From the NCBI GenBank assembly GCA_027943335.1, contig BSBK01006740.1:151501-215500 (forward strand): 64,000 nucleotides of DNA. The letters are read 5' to 3'. Positions 32,143 through 45,742 of this stretch are shown one piece after another. The notes below the pieces were generated by a model. That model saw nothing but the letters and a program-made list of their open reading frames with translations, was not told the DNA's origin and did not search any database. The DNA comes from Chamaecyparis obtusa (taxonomy: Eukaryota > Streptophyta > Pinopsida > Cupressales > Cupressaceae). Position 1 is the first letter of the stretch. Each line of letters begins with the position of its first letter. The position numbers and the translations under genes were made by a program.

Positions 32143-34197
32143 ATAGTTTTTGGCGTGCTTGGTGGGATAGATATTCAGATCAATTCAAGATGTCCCCTAG
32201 TGGACCAATACAATCTTTAGTCACTAATAATATAATTTTTTTCTTGATGCCAACAGCCTTTTGAGGCATTCCATCAAAAACCATGGTGACTCTGAGGGCA
32301 AATCTACTAATTTCAAGAAATCTAAGTGCTAGTATGTACAAAGATCATTTTTGATCTTTTGTGATTTTCAAGTTTTCTATGCGATTATTTATCTGAATAC
32401 TTATAGTCAAGTTTTTTCATAGAGACACATCCTATCATCTCCCATATCATGGTATGTATGCCCCTCATCCCTCTTGTTACCAATATCAACCCAAGACACA
32501 ACCTAGATATGATCCAATTGAAACACCAAATGTGTAGCATGATCCATCTTCTTGTCACCCTTTCGTCCCTATTTAGTCCTCCATATAGCCTCAAATCTAA
32601 AATTCTATGGGGATTAATGAGCTTTGGGATCAGGTTGTGAGCCTTTTCCTTGAGTTTATGAACCTATTCCAAGCCTTCAATTGGGTTCTATCCACTCCCA
32701 TATATATAACCAATATGTACTCTCTGGAATTGAGAACTCCTTTATGGGAATGGGTTGGACAGATGTTGTATCAAATTAGAAGACAAGGGTTGGATGTGTA
32801 GCTAGAGGAACCAACATATCGAGTCCTTAAATTATTGATAATAATGTCTAGAAGATAACACCTAGATAAGGTTGTAGAACTACATCAGTAGGTAGAAGCC
32901 AAAAAAAGAAAACATGAAGAAGAAATGGAGGCCCAATAGAGACAATTTAAGAAGGAGATTACAAAAAAGATAGTTGTAAAAGAAGAGAAAGAGATGAGGC
33001 TAAAGCTTTCTCAAATGTAAGTCTTTGAAGCACAAGAGACTCCTAGGAGAAAATTTTCTAGCTTCAGACAAAGAAATCCTTCCCCGATGCAAGAATCTTC
33101 ATAAAGGAGAAAGGCTCCTTCTCCCAAACTCATCATTCCAAGCTTTAAGAAGTCCCTTCCATCACAAGAGCATTCAGTTCATGAGCTTTCACATGGGATA
33201 GAACTAGAGAAACCAAAGGACGTAGAAAAGGATCAGTAAGAGCATATTGAGAAGGTTGTATCCATTCAGCCCTCTCTATAGATGAAGATTAAGAAAAAGG
33301 AAGAGGATATGGTTCTATTATTTGAAGAGCTTCCCTCTTTTTTGACCAAGAAGAAGACAACAAAGTTGTTCCTTCCCTTGAGGAATAAATCTTGTCTAAT
33401 GAGCCTTCAAAAGAACTACAGGTTCTACTGCAAGGAAAAGAAGAACATAATCATTTGTTGTAGTAGGAGGTCCTCTATGATATGGAGGACAAAAAAAAAG
33501 AATCCCAAGGATATATTTGTCCTTGAGGAAGAATATGTTGATATGCATGAGGTTGCTCCTCAACCTATGCATATTATTACAACACAACAAAACAAATATT
33601 GTGAAGATAATTTTTGGGATGAGTTGGAAGCTTTTTTCTCATCCATAGACATCAAGTCATCTCCTTCATCAAAATATCATGAGTTTTAGCAAAAACATGT
33701 GGAGATTCACATCATACTAGAGACACTACAAATAGCTCATGAGCAACATGAGGAAAAGGTGCAAGAATTCATCTTTTCATAGAAAGAGGAGCCACATTCA
33801 AGCTAGTAGGATACTGATGTTATAGAACATAAAAATGTTGTCAAGGCTAATTTCTTAGACCCAGTTACATCAAGAGGATGCCCAATAAGGCATCTATCCC
33901 TGCAAAAAATCTATAAGTAACCCCCCATCATGCTTTTTTTAGAGCATGAGGGTGAGCATCATAAGAAAGAGCAAGGTTGTCTTTCTCAAACTGATAATTT
34001 TCCAGTGTTGGAGAGCTTTGTTCTCAGCATTGGGAGGGTGTTCTAGCAAGCTGTTGTATGTTTTTCATGCTTGTTTCCCTGCCAAATGCCCTAACACGTG
34101 AAAGGAGCAAAAAAATTATAAGGGTAGCTACTTTAATAATCTAGTTAATGGATTTATTTACCTTTTTTATGTAATTATCTATATATAGTAGGTTAGA
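32143..34197 (+). pseudogene. E0 internal region (copy 2), decayed, unknown protein
   Basis: Between the two E0 LTRs. TTTTTGGCGTGCTTGGTGGG near 32158-32177 fits a Ty3-like primer site. The longest frame, 33282-33689, ends in a block FWDELEAFFSSIDI shared with copy 1 (5868-6773). No protease, RT or integrase motif is visible, so this was probably a non-autonomous element with one Lys/Glu-rich protein. I cannot name the family. Confidence 0.55.
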
Positions 34198-36040
34198 TGT
34201 TTTTCATCTTTTTAAGAAGTGCACGAGAAAAGCTATTTTCTTTTGGAAATGACAAAAATTTTGTTCTGATTAGCTACAGGAGGTTGTAAATTTTTATTTT
34301 TCACAATGACTCCATGCCCAATGGATTGCCAGGCTACTGATATTGTATACTTAGCAAGAAATTATTCCACAAAAATCACCAAAAATGTTGAACTTTTGTC
34401 ACCATCAGATCCTCAAATCAATTTCCATCATAAGGTTCAAATTGCACAATGTTTTAGAGATGCAAAAAAATTAGAAAAAAGGGCTAAAATTCCTTCAAAA
34501 GTATTCTAAGTCCATAAACTATACATAACCCTTACGATCTTCTAGCAGGTGTTCACTTTAATTCTAACTTGTGGTTGACCGGTCATTTCTGATCACAGTC
34601 ATTTAAGGTGACTCATCAATACCACCCTTCATCATCAAGATAATCAGCCCCTCCTTTTGTTATCAACTTCTCTAGGTGTTTTTGTGGCTTTGTTGGGAGG
34701 CCTTCTCTTAAAAAATTTGGTAGTTGCAAAATTGTGATGGAGAGTAAGATGTCATCATTTCGCAAAGTTTCATCTCGCTTAGATTCTTTTGACTGTGATA
34801 TGGTGGTTAGTAGGTAGGGTCTTCGAAATTTTGTAAGGGGGTGATGGGTTTGTTCTAATCCAAGGTGAGAAATGGCAATAAAATATTTATATGTTAAAAA
34901 TTAAGCGGCCAAAGGGATCATTGTCATTTCATGCAGTCAAGGTTGTTTGACCCTTTTTTAACTTGCATGGTGTTGGCATGCATTTAAAAAATTAATTTTT
35001 ACAATCAACAGATGCGGTTAGAGTCTAGATCGATTGTTTAATCAATTAGATTGTTTCTAAAGGGTTTCTAAGAACAAGAGATGCAGATTTGGACCAAGGT
35101 GATTTTGATTGATGTACTAATCAATTTTTTTTTAATAGCTAGGGTTTTGTAATAAATTCAGAGCATGTTGAAATATGCTTCTCAAATACCTTTCATTGAT
35201 TATTATGTAGAAATTCTACACATTCCAACATCAAATCATGTCTTTTTAGGGATTGTTATCTAGGGATGAAGACTTTTGGTGTTATTGCTTCTGGTTCCAG
35301 ATAAGTTTTGTTTTATGTACGGGGTATTTTATAAGGATAAAGCATTCATTTTTATGGTAATCAATCACTTCAGCATGTATAGAGATCGGATTTTTCTTGA
35401 TCATGTTTTTTGTTGACTCAACCCTAGTTGAGGGTTTGAACTTCATGTCTAAATTAGAGTTATACATGATCTATACGAACAAATTTTGTACAAATTTTTT
35501 TGGTTCCTCTCTAATTCTTTACAGTAGCTTAGGCTCTATAATTGTAATTTCCTTCTATATGTAGTAATAAAAAAATCCTTGTTTTACCTTTTATTTCTAT
35601 TTTAACTATCTTGTGTATTTTTGCCTTGTATTGAATGCTTTTGTTCTTTCTTTCAAGTTTGTATATTATGTCTAGTGTACTCATGAAGGTTGTATTGTAG
35701 ATATTAGTCTTCCTTACAGCATATCATTTGTTCTTACTTGCATATGAGTCCTTGGAGAGTAGATTAGAATCAAGATTTGTGTAGTTTGGGAGGCCTTATT
35801 GATGTTATGTGTAATTATAGGTAGAAATATCCAAAGTTTTAATTTGGTGCATCACCCCTTTTTTCCTTTCAACATATCCTTCTCCCTTTTCCCTCAAAGT
35901 AGTAATTTAGGTGCATCTTGATTGTAATGAAGCCAGCCTTCTCTGGAGACTTAACCTCACTTGTCTAGTCCCACACTTGGGGGGTTGTTTCACAAGCTTT
36001 TTTCATTCACGCTCACCTAAACAAGGGTGCAAAATTTTGT
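34198..36040 (+). mobile_element. E0 LTR B
   Basis: Matches LTR A over about 1.84 kb, starting TGTTTTTCAT. At its right end sequence shared with LTR A stops at AAAATTTTGT, and LINE ORF1-like sequence begins within 20 bp. No TSD was identified. Confidence 0.75.
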
Positions 36041-36055
36041 AAAAACACCTACCTA

Positions 36056-37327
36056 TGGAATCTTATTCCCAAAACCATTGAATCCATTGGTAGGGTTATT
36101 AGGATGGAATAAATGAATTTTTTGATGCCTTATATGGATGTGAGGATATTGATAGATATTAATCTTGGCATTTATTTTTCTGAGATACTAGTTATAGAAT
36201 TAAAGAATTAAATTATTTCATGCCCAATGGAATTTTTGGGCGGTCTAAATGCCAATTTTATGTATTGTAGGGTAGGCCACTAAACGAGGAATTATCCTTT
36301 GTTTAAAAATAAGGTAAACCCTAATAACAATTTTGGAAGAATAAATAATTAGGCCAACCTAAAAGGCAAATCAGTTGTAGACCCCAAAACCAATAAGAGC
36401 TCGAACCTAAATATTCCTCTTGTTGGTCTTATAATGGAAGAAATCCTAATAAACCCACAAATAGTGATTTACCTACCTCTATAAATAAGGGTTTGGAAAA
36501 CCCATAGCCCTTAGATGAGGTGATTAACCTTAGCCCTATTGACAAGGATGCTAGTGTGCCCATCCTTTTGGATGAGCGACATAGGAAATGAACTCAAAGA
36601 AACTCTCAGACAAACTTACTACCCATATAATTTCTCCAAACCTAACGGTTCTTCCCTTAACATAGATGGTTCCTCTTAAGGTGGCCCCCCAAGCATAGAG
36701 TTCTCAATGCCCAATAGTTGGCTATGGAAAAAATTAAGTGTGTATCTGAGACTAGAAAAAGGATGGATAAATCCATCTTGGAAGGAGATGATCAGGAGTC
36801 ATTCCCAAAATATTTGGATAATCTTGTTGATGAATTAAATTGTAAGACCCTTTCCTTCATTAGGAAGGATATGAATGATGATAGGGAAACCCCTGTTGGT
36901 GGCAGAGAAGTGGTAGATCCTGAGGATGGGGCCTAAAAATATAAGTCTCCTTGTTGGTTTAAATAATCCCATTTCTCTAGTTGAGGTTTTTGAAGGGGAG
37001 GCTCTTGTGGCCATTAAATTATATGCATATGATTCAAATTATTGTTTATCAAACTATTCCCTCATTTTCATACATGTCGATGTCACCACCCACATAAGAC
37101 CCTTCCACTCCACTGCCAGTGACTTAGATCATGATATTTTTTGAGATATTCCTCCTTCTGAACTTGGGGGCCTTGGTGATTTCACTGATAAGAAGGAATT
37201 TGTTGACTCTAACCCAAAGAAATGGGTGACTTAATATGGGCTATTGTCCCCTATGAAGGTTTCCATGATGAGGATGTGATGGAAGAGGCACTAACGGTCC
37301 TTAAAGATAGAAAATGTAAGAACAAGG
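36056..37327 (+). pseudogene. LINE 2 ORF1 remnant (DUF4283, zinc knuckle)
   Basis: Conceptual reading shows IPKTIESIGRVIRME, then VRILIDINLG and a worn knuckle YCRVGHxTRNYPL (about 36262-36300). These are in the order and spacing of plant LINE ORF1. In-frame TAA and TAG replace probable Gln codons. The downstream part (36718-36936) is acidic and without a known domain. Interrupted at 37327 by E3; the Lys-rich C-terminal tail continues at 48101-48300. Confidence 0.7.
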
Positions 37328-38979
37328 TGTTGGCGTAACTATTAACATAACAAGTTGGAGATTGTTACTTTATGTTGCTACTGGTAAAGACATAATTAGT
37401 ATACATGATAATTAGGTATATGTTTTTCATTGATGTCAAACTATCTAGCATGATGTTTTGACTTGTTACTATATCTATCAAAAGGAAAATATTGTTGTTA
37501 TAATGAGAAGTTAAGGTAAAGGATATGTCGATAGGAACCTTATCAGATATAAGTTAAGACAACCAATGGTGGAAAAATGAATGATTTGATTGTTTATCAT
37601 AATATTCTAAGGAGTTAAGCTGAAAGATTCTATTCATAAATATGTTAATCAGATATGATTAAAGGTGATGGTAATTTGATTAAGATACTTATCAGTAGAC
37701 TAAATAAAGTCTTATCAGTTTAAAGGAAGTCTTATCAGACATAGTGAATACTTAAAGGCAAGAAAGAAATAGATGATGGAATAAGAAAGAAGGATGACTC
37801 ATAAATAATTTAAGGAGAAAGGTGATGACACAAAGATCAAGGCAAAATGTATTAATAAAGTTTCTACAAGAGTAAAACATTTTATTGAAATTAGCAAGCT
37901 AACAACAATATAAAGAAAAAGAAATATGGATGGTAAGATTTGATATGTAAGATATAGATCATTGGATTTAGGTTTAGGTCTATGATTGAGGAAATAATAC
38001 TTAAGGAAGAAGAAAGAAGAAGTCTGGTATCGCAACGGAGACAAGGAGATTGTGGTGAAAGACTGGATATAGGTGGAATAGAGAAGCATTATTGTGATCA
38101 CAGAGAAGGATGCAAAGAAGAATAGAGAATTTTATTGGTATGTTATTGTGTTAAGGAAATTCATTGGATCTGAATTAGAAATATTTGTGAAAACTACAGA
38201 TCATTTTCTATATGTTACTCTCTAACAATTGTGATAGTAAATCCCTTATTGGGTGACCCTAACAGGTCTATTGTAAAATCCTTTCACTAGGTAACATTCA
38301 CAAAAGAGTGTTCAAAATCCTCTAACCATGTTACTCCTAACAGGGTAAAAGACTTTAATAAGTCTTAGGGAAATCCCTTAACCAGATAGCATTTAACCAT
38401 TCTTTTGTAACCCTAATTGGATGAGCCTTTAACAGGGCAGGATCTTAACTAGGTGTATTTCAGAAGAGTACAATTATTTGTGGGCATTATTCTCACACCA
38501 TGGTTTTTACCCTAGTCGAGTTTCCATGAGATAAATAGTGGTGTTATTTTTGTGTGGATGATTTTATATGTTTCATGGATGTTTAATGATCATTTAATGT
38601 TTAATGATCAGTTAATCGATAATGTTGTTATAGATTAATAATAACAGATTTCCACAATCCATTTTTAAATGCATGTGTTTTTCTGGATTAGATTGTGTGT
38701 GTTTTTAACATCAACATTTCAGATCACACTCAATGATCTTTTGTTCTGACAATTCTTACACTCTCTTTTCCTGATGATGGATCACGGAGTGTGATCCAAA
38801 ATGTTGATGCTAAAAACACACACAATCTAATCCAAAAAAACACATGCATTTAATGTTGTTATAGGTTAAACTGTATATTAATTGGTAAATCTGCTAAAGA
38901 ATTTTTGAGACTATGAAATTTAGTTAACGTTGGTGATTATTGATTCACCCCCCTCTCATTAATCAATCCTATATCTACA
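37328..38979 (+). mobile_element. E3 5' LTR
   Basis: TGTTGGCGTAACTATT...ATATCTACA. It ends with the TGATTCACCCCCC block about 30 bp before the primer site. It carries a 217 bp foldback insertion (38634-38850) that the 3' LTR lacks. Confidence 0.88.
38634..38850. repeat. Foldback insertion with 65 bp inverted arms
   Basis: Arms at 38667-38731 and 38787-38851 are near-perfect inverted repeats (AAATGCATGTG...), with a 55 bp spacer. The insertion is bounded by a 14 bp direct repeat, TAATGTTGTTATAG, at 38620-38633 and 38851-38864. The E3 3' LTR has a single, diverged copy of this site. A 14 bp duplication is long for a MITE, so the mechanism is unclear. Confidence 0.75.
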
Positions 38980-38981
38980 AT

Positions 38982-38994
38982 TGGTATCAGAGCC
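38982..38994 (+). other. E3 primer-binding site
   Basis: TGGTATCAGAGCC, two bases after the LTR: the standard copia initiator-Met-tRNA site. Confidence 0.92.
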
Positions 38995-39042
38995 AAGTTC
39001 CTTAATTCAAAAATCTTAACCACTTAGGGAAAAGATCTGAAG

Positions 39043-42000
39043 ATGTATAGGAAGGAAGCACCCAAGTTTACCAAGGACAATTTCAATACATGGGCGAGCA
39101 GAATGAAGTTGCATCTATCACAGTGGTTTGATACAATAGTTGGTTATCTTACCAATCAATACAAACCACCAATTGGAATACCCTCTACATATGAGAAAAA
39201 AAGGAAATGTTGGTACACAAATCAGTAATGATAGAGATTGCAAGTACCTTATCTGATATTGAATATGTTGATATTAAACACACGGACAATGAAAAAGACA
39301 TGTGGGATAAGCTAAAAATATCTATGGAGGTGATGCACATGTACTAAAGGCTAAAGTTGATAGTCTAAAAGACAAATATGATGAGATAAAGATGCAAGAT
39401 GGAGAAAACATTACATAGTACAGCATAAGGATAAAAGAGATTGTTTTTTTCCATCAGAGGAGTTGGAGGAAACCTTGAAGATGATGATGTAGTAAGCAAA
39501 ATTCTTAGAACACTTACACCAAGGTATGAAATTAGAGTTTCTGCTATTCAAGAGTTAAGATCTATTGATCTAGATAAAGTTACATTGGATTCATTAATAG
39601 GCAAGTTGACTACATTTGAGTTGAGTAATTTTGATAATAGTCAACCTACTACTGAAGTCACATTTCAATCCTCAGCAAACATTAGTTCATCTAGAAAAGG
39701 AAAAGCTACCTATGTTTCAAATGACTATGAAGGTTTAGTTGACGAAGAAAAAGAACTAGAAGAACTCGAAGCTTTAATAACCAAGATATTTCTCAAAGGA
39801 AAAGGAAGATATAAAGGGAAAAAACCTATTGCATGTTGGAATTGCAGACAAATCGGTCACTTTGCACATAGATGTCCCAAAAAATTGAAAAAGGAATACG
39901 ATAATAAAAAGAAGGATAAATACAAGAAATACAAAGACTTCAATCAGAAAAACAAGAAGATGTGTTATGTAGTTGAATATGAAGATGATGATACTCATGA
40001 TGATGATGAGGAAATAATATTTTTTTTCGTAAAGGAAGATCCATCTATAGACAACACTCAAACCGGTGAAGAAAAATATTTGATCACAGGCATGAATTGT
40101 AATAGCGATTGGATCATCAACAATGGTTGCATGTACCATATGAATGGAGACAAGGACAAATTCATAAGTATGGAACATTGTGATGGAGGTTCAGTCAGAT
40201 TTGGAAATGGTTCTCCTTGTGTAATCAAAGGTAAAGGTTCTATTGCTTTAACTAATGAAATTACTTGTGATGATGTCTATTGGGATGATGGACTAAAGTA
40301 CAATTTGCTAAGTGTATCTCAACTGAATAAAAAAGGATTCAAATTTGATTTTAGTAATGGAAAATGTAAGATATCAAAAAATAATGGTGATTTTATTGCT
40401 ATCGGTGAGCAGAAAAAAGATAATCTTTTCAAGTTGAATACTACATTTGGTCATTGTTTAATTGCTAAAGTAGAAGAAAGCTGGTTATGGCATAAAAGAC
40501 TTTGTCATGTGAACTTTGATAATTTGGTAAAAGCTAGCAAGAAGAAAAGTGTTCGAGGAATACCAATACTGAATAAACTAGAGAATGACATATGTAAGGA
40601 ATGTCAACTAGGGAAAATGACTAGTTCAAGTTTCTCAAGCAAGGTCTACTCTACATAACATATTCTAGACTAGTACATATAGATTTATGTGGTCCTATAA
40701 GTACATAAATTTATCATGGTGATAAGTACTTTATACTCTTTGTTGATGACTACTCAAGAATAATGTTTGTAATGTTTATTAAATAATAATCTAAATCTTT
40801 TTATATGTTTAAAATGTACAAAGCAAGAGTTGAGAAGGAAACGGGAAAAAATTTGAAATGTCTCAGATCAAATAGAGGAGGTGAATTTACCTCAAATGAA
40901 TTTGATGAGTATTGTGATGAACATAGAATCAAAAGACAAATAACTACACTGAGAATGCCTAAAAAGAATGGTATTATAGAAAGAAGAAACAGATCTATTG
41001 TTGAATGCGCCAGAACTTTGTTAAATCATAAAGGAGCTGCACAAAAATTATGGAGAGAATTTGTTAGCACTTCAGTATACACATTAAACTGAGTGCAACT
41101 CAAGAAAGGAAAAAACAAGACACTGTATGAAATCTGGAATGGACAAACACCTAATGTAAGATATTTCAAGATATTTGGGAGTAAATTTTATATCAAGAAA
41201 GATGAAAGGAAAGGAAAATTTGACACCAAAAGTGATGAAGGAATATAATTAGGATATTCTACCAAAAGAAAATCCTACAAGTGTATGAACAAAAGGACAA
41301 ACAAAATGAGAGAAAGTGCCAATGTAAAGATTAATGAATTCTCAAAATAGAATGAGAAAGACGGCGGAAAGAAACTAGAAGGATATGGTGAATTGATTTA
41401 CTTTAAATCTGAAACTAAAATAGAGAAAGAAAGAATAGGAACTGATAATGGTCAACTGATAATGGTAAAGCAAGGTGAAACTAGTGAAAGAAATGAACAA
41501 ATTTAGAATGCAGAGCCTGTAACACCAAGAATCATAAGAGGAAACCATAGCCTATCAGATATAATTGAAGATAAAAATGGAGTGTTAACAAGAAGTCAAT
41601 TATGATCTAGAAACAATACATGTTTACTATCAAAGATGGAGTCGAGAATGGTAAAGGATGCACTAAAAGATGATGATTGGATGAAAGCAATGAAGGAAGA
41701 AATTGAACAAATTGAGAAGAATAATATATGGTCATTAGTACCAAGGCTGAAAGACAAAAATGTTATAGGTACTAAATGGTTTTTCAGAAATAAGCTAAAT
41801 GAGAATGGTGAGGTGATTAGAAATAAAGAAAGACTGGTATGTAAAGGTTATGCACAAGAAGAAGGATTAGACTATGGAGGGACATTTGCACCTGTTGATA
41901 TATTGGAAGGAGTCAGAATATTATTGGCTTATGTTGCCTATAAAGGATTTAAGGTTTATCAAATGGATGTGAAATCTACTTTCCTAAATGAAATACTAGA

Positions 42001-42612
42001 AGAGGAAGTTTATATTGAACAACTTGAAGGATTTGTTGCATAAAAAGGTAAATATTTGGTTTGCAAGTTGCACAAAGTATTGTATGGTCTAAACAAAGCA
42101 CCAAGAGCATGGTATGAAAGACTACACTCTTACCTTATTAAGATTGGATTTAAAACAAAAAATGATAAAAGTGATGTCTATTTGAAAGCTGAAAGTGAGG
42201 ATAAATTATTGATTGTTGAAATATTTGTTGATGATATAATCTTTGGAGGAAATGACGTAATGAGTAAATCTTTTGCTGAAGAAATGAGGAAAGAATTTGA
42301 AATTTATATGATAGGAGAAATAAAATTCTTATTGGATTACAAGTACAGCATATGAAGATATTACAGACTGGATATTGCACATTTTGTTGGCATAGTTTCT
42401 AGATTTCCATCACATCCTAAAGATTCACACATGATTGTAGTTAAAAGGATATTCAAATATTTAAAAAGAACTGAAGATTATGGATTATGATATGAAAAGA
42501 AAGGAGACTTTGATCTTAAAGTCTATACAGATGCAGACTGGGAAGGAGACATTGATGACAAAAAAAGTACAAGTGGAGGATATTTTTATCTTGGAAACAG
42601 ATTAGTGTCATG
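39043..42612 (+). pseudogene. gag-pol: copia gag-pol of E3, broken (Gag to RNase H start)
   Basis: ATG 39043 starts Gag (FTKDNFNTWASRMKLHL), followed by the Gag core, an intact knuckle CWNCRQIGHFAHRC (about 39835), protease with the catalytic Asp-Ser-Gly changed to INNG, GAG-pre-integrase (LWHKRLCHVNFDNL), integrase (DLCGP; FVDDYS; second acidic residue now Asn in LRSNRGGEF), RT (VYQMDVKSTFLN; FVDDIIFGG intact) and RNase H (VYTDADW). Stops are mostly TAG or TAA at expected Gln (39417, 40656, 41353, 41504), and there is a deletion near 42350 after the RT palm. Cut at 42612 by a solo LTR. Confidence 0.9.
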
Positions 42613-44115
42613 TGTTATAATAACTGAGAGGGGGGGTGAATCAATTATCCTACAGTCCCAAACTCTCAGATGTACTTTTCAAAACTATTTCAACAATTTA
42701 TGCAACTTGGTAAGATAAGATATCAATTTGTCTGTTCATTTACCGAATACCAGTAATTATCCAAATTGTGATTACCAATTAAATCAACTATGCAGTATGT
42801 AAAGTATGATAGAAAAAAAATCATAAAAAACAACACATAACACAATGATTTAACGTGGAAACCCTACTAAGGGAAAAACCACCTAGGACCGGTAACCCAA
42901 AATATTTCACTCTTCTGAAGTGAGCTCAGTTAGGAGCCAACCCTGTTAAAGGTTACAATGCACACTATTAGGTGTGACCTATTAGAGGATTTATCACTAA
43001 CAGTTAACTCTTGACCAACATTCACTATGGGGTCAACAAGATAACAATTAACATTCAATGAATGTCATATGGAAATACAATAAGACTGTTAAGTCCACTC
43101 GGTTAAGAGATTTTGTCGAATCAATGGTTAAAATGATACAATTCTGATTTGATTCAAATACAACTCAATTGAAAATATTTAGATCTATGCTAAGCTCATA
43201 AAACTCATCTAATCAATAAACCAATTCACTTCCTCAATATTTCCCCAACTTACTCTACTCGGTGTATAGTTCTCTGATGCTCGGTTATGACTGTAGCTCG
43301 GTTCTGTCTGTAACTAGTTTGATCAGGAATGCATGAACAATGTCTTCACATGAAATCTTCTGTAGTCTATATTTCATCCGGCATGTTTCAACAATGAAAC
43401 TCATGTCTCTTAAATAGACAAGTAAACTATTTTCATATCAGCCATCGGATTTTGTTTCTTAATCTCAATCATCCATTTTTCCGATTAAACCTTCCTTAGT
43501 AGATGTGTCAATAACACATTTCAATCTCATCCTTTAGATCATCTTTGTATTTTTTTCAATCATGGATCTTATAACAAACTTCATTTGTAACCTCGAAATC
43601 ATAACAATTTCCAACTCATCAATTTTAATTGGTTTTTCTTAGCATTTAATGTTTTCATCCATACTCGGTTAATACTAAATGTGTCGGTGATAACTAACTC
43701 GATTATTATTGTCACTTGGTATACACAAGACTAGCTCGGTGTATACAGAAGTCTTCAAATCACCGACCACATTAACTTGTTCAAATCAAATCTCTTCTTC
43801 ATAATAGATTAATGTAACATGCTCAAGTCAACAATATAAAATCATAGACTCATCAATAAGTTACCCAATGTATACCTTATCCTTATATGTCATATCCATC
43901 TTTTCCTTTTGTAGATATCTCATTTCTTCACCATTTCTTCCTTCTACAAATATTCATATGTTTGTAACTATCATGATAAGTATAGTCAAAACTAGTTGAC
44001 ATCAATGACAACATATTGACTGATTTAATCATCTTACAAATCACTTTAATATATCAGTGATCTATAATCATTGTTCTTCAATTCATCAAGATATTCAATC
44101 AATTGTAGTTCATCA
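42613..44115 (-). mobile_element. Solo LTR (1.5 kb, minus strand) in E3 RNase H
   Basis: Ends TGTTATAATAAC...GTTCATCA with TSD TCATG at 42608-42612 and 44116-44120, splitting the RNase H frame exactly. On the minus strand it starts TGATGAACTACAATTG and carries TGATTCACCCCCCCTCTCAG near its end (plus-strand 42626-42646), which sets orientation. Contains many ACCGAG motifs (seen as CTCGGT on the plus strand). Confidence 0.88.
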
Positions 44116-44503
44116 TCATGGACAAGCAAGAAATAGAATTGTACATCACAATCTACTGCTGAAGAAAAATATGTGGTTGTTGCAATTAATTGTCAACAAG
44201 TTTTATGGTTAAGAAAATACTCCAGAAGGAATACAAGAAAAGGTATATGAACCTATTGTTATACATTATGATAACACTACTTCCATAAATATATCAAAGA
44301 ACCTGGTAATGCATTCAAAGACCAAGCATGTAGCTATCAAATATCATTTTTTGAGAGAGTAGGTACAAGATAAAGAAGTGAGATTGGAATATATACCTAC
44401 AAAGGAGCAAGTTGCTAACATATTCACAAAACCACTACCTAAAGAAAGCTTTGAATATCTTAGAGGTAGATTAGGGCTTCTACCCCTATTAGCTATAAAA
44501 TAA
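44116..44503 (+). pseudogene. E3 RNase H C-terminal remnant
   Basis: Resumes after the solo LTR with SKK, then continues to the TKHVAIKYHF-like and EQVANIFTKPLP-like blocks at the end of copia RNase H (compare 20446-20795 in E1). Contains frameshifts and stops, including TAG at an expected Gln near 44360. Confidence 0.8.
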
Positions 44504-44852
44504 GGAGAGATTCAATATGTATTAGTTCATATCACTTTATCTAAATATATTGCACGTGAATTGATGTATTGGAGGAATAATCTATGTGGGAGAAGTCCAG
44601 GATAGGAAAAACTAGAAGCACAGCACAAGTACATAATCAAAAGACAAGAGCTAAAATTTTAATCGCCTTTGGAATTACTATCAAAGGGGGAGAGATTAGT
44701 ATGCTAAAGAGATATTAGTAGAGGGAAGAGATAATATATGGGATAGATTAGTATGCTGGAAGATTAGGACAAGGAATGAGACATGTGCAGATCAGAAGAT
44801 CAGAAATCAGAATCAAAAGAAATGTTTTAAAGAAGTATTTTCCATCAATGCC

Positions 44853-44864
44853 AAAGGGGGAGAT
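44853..44864 (+). other. E3 polypurine tract
   Basis: AAAGGGGGAGAT directly before the 3' LTR, identical to that of E2. Confidence 0.85.
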
Positions 44865-45742
44865 TGTTGCCATAACTGTTGGCATAACAAGTTGGAGATT
44901 ATTACTTTATATTTCTACTGGTAAAGATATAATTAGTAAACATGAATATTAGTTATATGTTTGTCATTGATGTCAAACTATTTGGCATGATGTTTTGACT
45001 TGTTACTATATCTATCAAAAGGAAAATATTGTTGTTATGATGAAAATTTAAGGTAAAGGATATGTCGATAGGAACCTTATCGGGTAACAGTTAAGACAAC
45101 CAATGGTGGAAAAATGAATGATTTGAATGTTTATCAGATTATGCTAAGGAGTTAAGTTGAAGGATGTTATTCATAAAGATGCTAAATGGATATGAGTAAA
45201 GGTGAAGGTAATTTGATTAAGATACTTACCGGTAAACTATTGTCTTATCGGTACAAAGGAAGTCTTATTAGAGATAATGAAGACTTAAAAGAAAGAAAGG
45301 AATAGATGATAGAATAAGAAAGTGGGACGACTCAAAAATAATTTAAGGAGAAAGGTGATGGTGCAAAGATTGAGGCAAAATGTATTAAGGAAGTTTCTAC
45401 AAGAGTAAAAAAATTTATCAATTAGCAAGTCAACAAGGATATAAAGAAAAAGAAATATGGATGGTTAGATTTGATATGTAAGATACAGATCATTGGATTT
45501 AGGTTTAGGTTTATGATTGAGGAAATTATACTTAAGGAAGAAGAAAGAAGAAATCTGGTATTGCGACGAAGACAAGGAGATTGTGGTGAAAGAGTGGATA
45601 TTGGTGGAATAAAGAAGTATTGTTGCGATCAAAGAGATGGTTACAGAGAAGAATAGAGAATTGAATTGGTATGTTATTGTGTTAAGGAAATTCATTAGAT
45701 ATGAATTAGCAAGATTTGTGCAAACTATAAATCATTTTTTAT
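44865..45742 (+). mobile_element. E3 3' LTR, part 1
   Basis: Starts TGTTGCCATAACTGTTGGC and follows the 5' LTR to ATCATTTTTTAT, where an ORF1-only LINE is inserted. Confidence 0.88.
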
